Shown piece after piece: positions 61,504-64,000 of a stretch of 64,000 nt of DNA; the first letter of the stretch is position 1; every line of letters starts with the position of its first letter. The position numbers were made by a program, and so were the translations under genes. Source of the DNA: Mariniflexile litorale (GTDB lineage: Bacteria; Bacteroidota; Bacteroidia; Flavobacteriales; Flavobacteriaceae); assembly GCF_031128465.2 (NCBI RefSeq), contig NZ_CP155618.1, positions 1,497,501 to 1,561,500 on the forward strand, read 5' to 3'. The notes beneath the pieces were generated by a model. It searched no databases, was not told the DNA's origin, and saw only the letters and a list, made by a program, of their open reading frames with translations.

Positions 61504-63834
61504 CTAAAAATTTAAATCGTCTGGTGCATTTTCAGAGTCTTCACCACTAACATAATTCCCCGATCCTTTAGAGCAATCAACATTAATAGAAAGGTTTGAA
61601 GGTGCTTCAAAATTACTTGTAGAAACATCTAGGGTTTTATCCGCATAACAACTCTTCATAAATAACCCCCAAATTGGTAAGGCCATAGAAGCCCCTTGTC
61701 CGTATAAAATAGATCTAAAATGTACTGCTCTGTCATCGCCACCTACCCAAACACCGGTTACTAAATTCGGTACCATTCCCATAAACCAACCATCACTTTG
61801 GTTTTGTGTGGTTCCTGTTTTTCCTGCAATAGCATTTGACAATCCGTACGGATAACCAGTAATAACTTCTTTATAAAATTTATCAGGCGCACCTGTTCTT
61901 CGTAATCGCGCTCCAGAACCAGACTCTACAACGCCTTGCATTAACTTCACAGTAACATAAGCTTCCTCTTCACCTAAAACATCACGGGTTTCTGGTTTAA
62001 ATTGATAAAGAATCGTTCCGTTTTTATCTTCAATAGTTGTTACCATTACTGGCTTTGTATAAACGCCTTTATTGGCAAATGCTGCATATGCTCCTACCAT
62101 TTCATAAACACTTAAATCGGCTGTACCTAAAGCAATGGAAGGCACCGCCGGAATATCGGATTCTACACCTAATTTCTTAACTAAATCTATTACAGGTTTT
62201 GGCCCAACTTTATCCATTAATCTGGCCGTTATCGTATTTACAGAGTTTGCTAATGCGTTTTTTAAAGTTCTTGAGCCTCCATACTCGCCTCCTGAATTTT
62301 TAGGACACCAATCTTCCATATTTCCATATTTGCCTTTTTCAATGCAGAAAGGTGTGTCCGGAAATTCATCACAAGGTGAATAATGTAATTGATCTATGGC
62401 TGCGGCATACACAAATGGTTTGAAGGTAGAACCTACTTGGCGTTTTCCCTGTTTAACCTGATCGTATTGAAAATGTCTAAAATTAATACCACCCACCCAA
62501 GCTTTTACGTGTCCTGTTTGCGGGTCCATAGCCATCATACCCGTTCTTAAAAACGTTTTATAGTAACGTATGGAATCTATAGGTTTCATAAGCGTATCTA
62601 CTTCAGTTGCTTTTCCTTTTCTCCAGGCAAAAACAGACATTTCAGTTGGTTTGTAAAATGATGCTTCAATATCTTTATCTGATTTTCCTAAATCGTATTT
62701 CATTTTTCTCCAGCGCTCCGATTGTTTCATAGCGTTTTTTAACAATCTGTTTACTTCATCTTTAGATAAATCTAGAAAAGGAGCTGTTGGGTTTTTTTGA
62801 GGGGTATTTTGGCTAAAAAAAGCAGTCTGTAACCTAGACATATGTTCTTGCACCGCATTTTCGGCATATAATTGCATACGAGAATCAATGGTTGTATGAA
62901 TTTTTAATCCATCATTGTATAAATCGTGTTTTGTACCATCGGGTTTTAGGTTGTTTTTAATCCAATCTTTCATAAAATTGTCTAAATACCCTCTAAAATA
63001 AGTGGCAATACCTTCACGATGTGATTCTGGTGAGTAGTTTAAATCTAAATCGGTTTTTTGAAGGGAGTCTTTTGTTTTTTCATCTATAAAATCATATTTC
63101 TCCATTTGTGCCAACACAACATTTCTTCTTTGTCTAGTGAGCTCTGGACGCCTTCTAGGATTGAATAACGATGAATTCTTAAACATGCCTACCAACGTAG
63201 CCGATTCCTTTAAATCTAAATCTTTGGGTTCTTTTCCAAAATAAATTCTAGCGGCACTTCTAATACCGTCGGCATTATTTAAAAAGTCATAGATGTTGAA
63301 ATATTGTGCTATAATTTCTTCTTTGGTATATTGTCGTTCTAAACGGGTTGCGATAATCCATTCTTTAATTTTTTGGGTCATTCTACCCAATTTATTTTTA
63401 GAACCTTCACCATGAAACAATTGTTTTGCCAATTGTTGAGAAATAGTACTAGCACCACCACCACTGCCTAATTTAACTATGGCTCTTAAAGTACCAAACG
63501 CATCAATACCAGAATGGTTATGAAAGCGTGCATCTTCAGTAGCCAATAAAGCATCTACTAAATGCTGTGGTAATTCTTCATAATCAACAGGAGTTCTATT
63601 GTCGTTTAAATAGAACTTCCCTAATGTTTTTCCATCGGAAGAAATGATTTCTGCTGCCAAATTTGTTTTAGGATTTTCTAAAACCGTATGGTCGGGCATC
63701 TCACCGAAAAGCCCCCAAGAGGCAAATAAAAATATAAGAATTACAAACAGAATCCCTCCTGCAAATAGCATCCAAAACCAACGGATGTATTTTAAGAAGT
63801 CTTGAGTTGTGGGAGTTTGCTTTTTTGTTGCCAT
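61504..63834 (-). CDS. Class A penicillin-binding protein (PBP1A-type)
   Basis: This 776-aa protein builds and cross-links peptidoglycan. It has one membrane helix (about 18-40) and a GT51 glycosyltransferase with catalytic Glu100 in LLATEDARFHNHSG and STISQQLAKQLF. The transpeptidase has the SxxK motif STFK at 469-472, SVN at 531-533 and KTGT at 672-675. The C-terminus ends in an acidic tail. The neighbouring gldH end follows the order commonly seen in Flavobacteriia. Confidence 0.96.
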   Translation of the reverse strand: MATKKQTPTTQDFLKYIRWFWMLFAGGILFVILIFLFASWGLFGEMPDHTVLENPKTNLAAEIISSDGKTLGKFYLNDNRTPVDYEELPQHLVDALLATEDARFHNHSGIDAFGTLRAIVKLGSGGGASTISQQLAKQLFHGEGSKNKLGRMTQKIKEWIIATRLERQYTKEEIIAQYFNIYDFLNNADGIRSAARIYFGKEPKDLDLKESATLVGMFKNSSLFNPRRRPELTRQRRNVVLAQMEKYDFIDEKTKDSLQKTDLDLNYSPESHREGIATYFRGYLDNFMKDWIKNNLKPDGTKHDLYNDGLKIHTTIDSRMQLYAENAVQEHMSRLQTAFFSQNTPQKNPTAPFLDLSKDEVNRLLKNAMKQSERWRKMKYDLGKSDKDIEASFYKPTEMSVFAWRKGKATEVDTLMKPIDSIRYYKTFLRTGMMAMDPQTGHVKAWVGGINFRHFQYDQVKQGKRQVGSTFKPFVYAAAIDQLHYSPCDEFPDTPFCIEKGKYGNMEDWCPKNSGGEYGGSRTLKNALANSVNTITARLMDKVGPKPVIDLVKKLGVESDIPAVPSIALGTADLSVYEMVGAYAAFANKGVYTKPVMVTTIEDKNGTILYQFKPETRDVLGEEEAYVTVKLMQGVVESGSGARLRRTGAPDKFYKEVITGYPYGLSNAIAGKTGTTQNQSDGWFMGMVPNLVTGVWVGGDDRAVHFRSILYGQGASMALPIWGLFMKSCYADKTLDVSTSNFEAPSNLSINVDCSKGSGNYVSGEDSENAPDDLNF

Positions 63835-63839
63835 GGTTT

Positions 63840-63871
63840 AAGTGTCTTAAGTTATAAGTGTCTTAAGTAAT
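63840..63871. repeat. Two 16-bp tandem repeats upstream of the PBP gene
   Basis: AAGTGTCTTAAGTTAT at 63840-63855 and AAGTGTCTTAAGTAAT at 63856-63871 differ at one position, giving a direct tandem with an internal CTTAAG palindrome in each unit. They lie between gldH and the PBP start. Confidence 0.6.
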
Positions 63872-63883
63872 TAAAATTAGGTG

Positions 63884-64000
63884 TTAGTTTTTACTAGGTT
63901 TTTCAATTCTAAAACCTATATCGATAATACCTTCAAGCTCAATAACGCCATTAACCTTTCCGTTTTCTCGCATAGCATGTTGAATATTAACTATATAGTT
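63884..64000 (-). CDS. gldH: Gliding motility lipoprotein GldH (C-terminal end only)
   Basis: Only the last 38 codons plus the stop are in the window, reading NYIVNIQHAMRENGKVNGV, then IELEGIIDIGFRIEKPSKN. The MR..G.....GIID(I/V)GFR.EK ending is typical of GldH. It supports a gliding Flavobacteriia host. The 5' part lies beyond the right edge. Confidence 0.78.
   Translation of the reverse strand, partial: NYIVNIQHAMRENGKVNGVIELEGIIDIGFRIEKPSKN

Noticed and set aside
1-64000. CRISPR arrays, rRNA genes or known riboswitches
   Set aside because: No regularly spaced repeats, no rRNA-like sequence and no recognisable riboswitch core were seen on either strand.

Overview
The window is AT-rich chromosomal DNA from a member of the Bacteroidota, most probably a marine Flavobacteriaceae. 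Evidence: the family-typical promoter form (TTG, about 19 bp, TATATTTG) ahead of tRNA-Asn, almost no Shine-Dalgarno sequences, a gldH gliding gene next to a class A penicillin-binding protein, a HemC-HemD fusion, a DUF3871 protein, and an ISL3-family two-ORF IS of the ISAon1 type.

Layout. (1) 1-1316: the 3' part of rseP, then tRNA-Asn(GTT). (2) 1305-20546: a 19.2-kb integrated island, bounded by a 92-bp direct repeat that starts in the tRNA 3' end. A tyrosine integrase lies near the left end. Cargo fills 4.1-14.5 kb. A replication/recombination module (RecA-like ATPase, DUF3871, primase-helicase, GIY-YIG nuclease) lies at the right. There are no capsid, tail, relaxase or conjugation genes, so it looks like a satellite or non-self-transmissible island. 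(3) 20632-24079: an ISL3-type IS sits inside attR (8-bp target duplication) and is itself split by a second IS (own 8-bp duplication). The inner IS carries an extra 609-bp tandem copy of one end. (4) 24088-64000: ordinary chromosome.

Island cargo forms several compact cassettes of unknown purpose that resemble defence or interbacterial-conflict modules: a ParB-like protein / Dam-type adenine methyltransferase / FRG-domain operon; an NlpC/P60 lipoprotein / membrane-anchored unknown / M43 metalloprotease operon for the cell envelope or outside; and a membrane-anchored ExoVII-large-subunit-like gene interrupted by one in-frame TAA, with a small partner gene. An XRE regulator and three unknown genes follow.

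The chromosomal part is dominated by heme synthesis: hemH and a hemJ-like gene with a MATE exporter in one operon, then hemA, a hemC-hemD fusion, hemE, hemF and hemB, interleaved with K+ uptake (TrkH/TrkA), NhaA and housekeeping genes. Further right are a TonB-plug/MG2-like surface protein, MGMT, a serine hydrolase, an exonuclease, a double ABC ATPase, a split 3-oxoacid CoA-transferase with a broken four-helix-bundle gene between its subunits, PBP1A, and the end of gldH. All functional statements come from reading motifs by eye; no database search was run.
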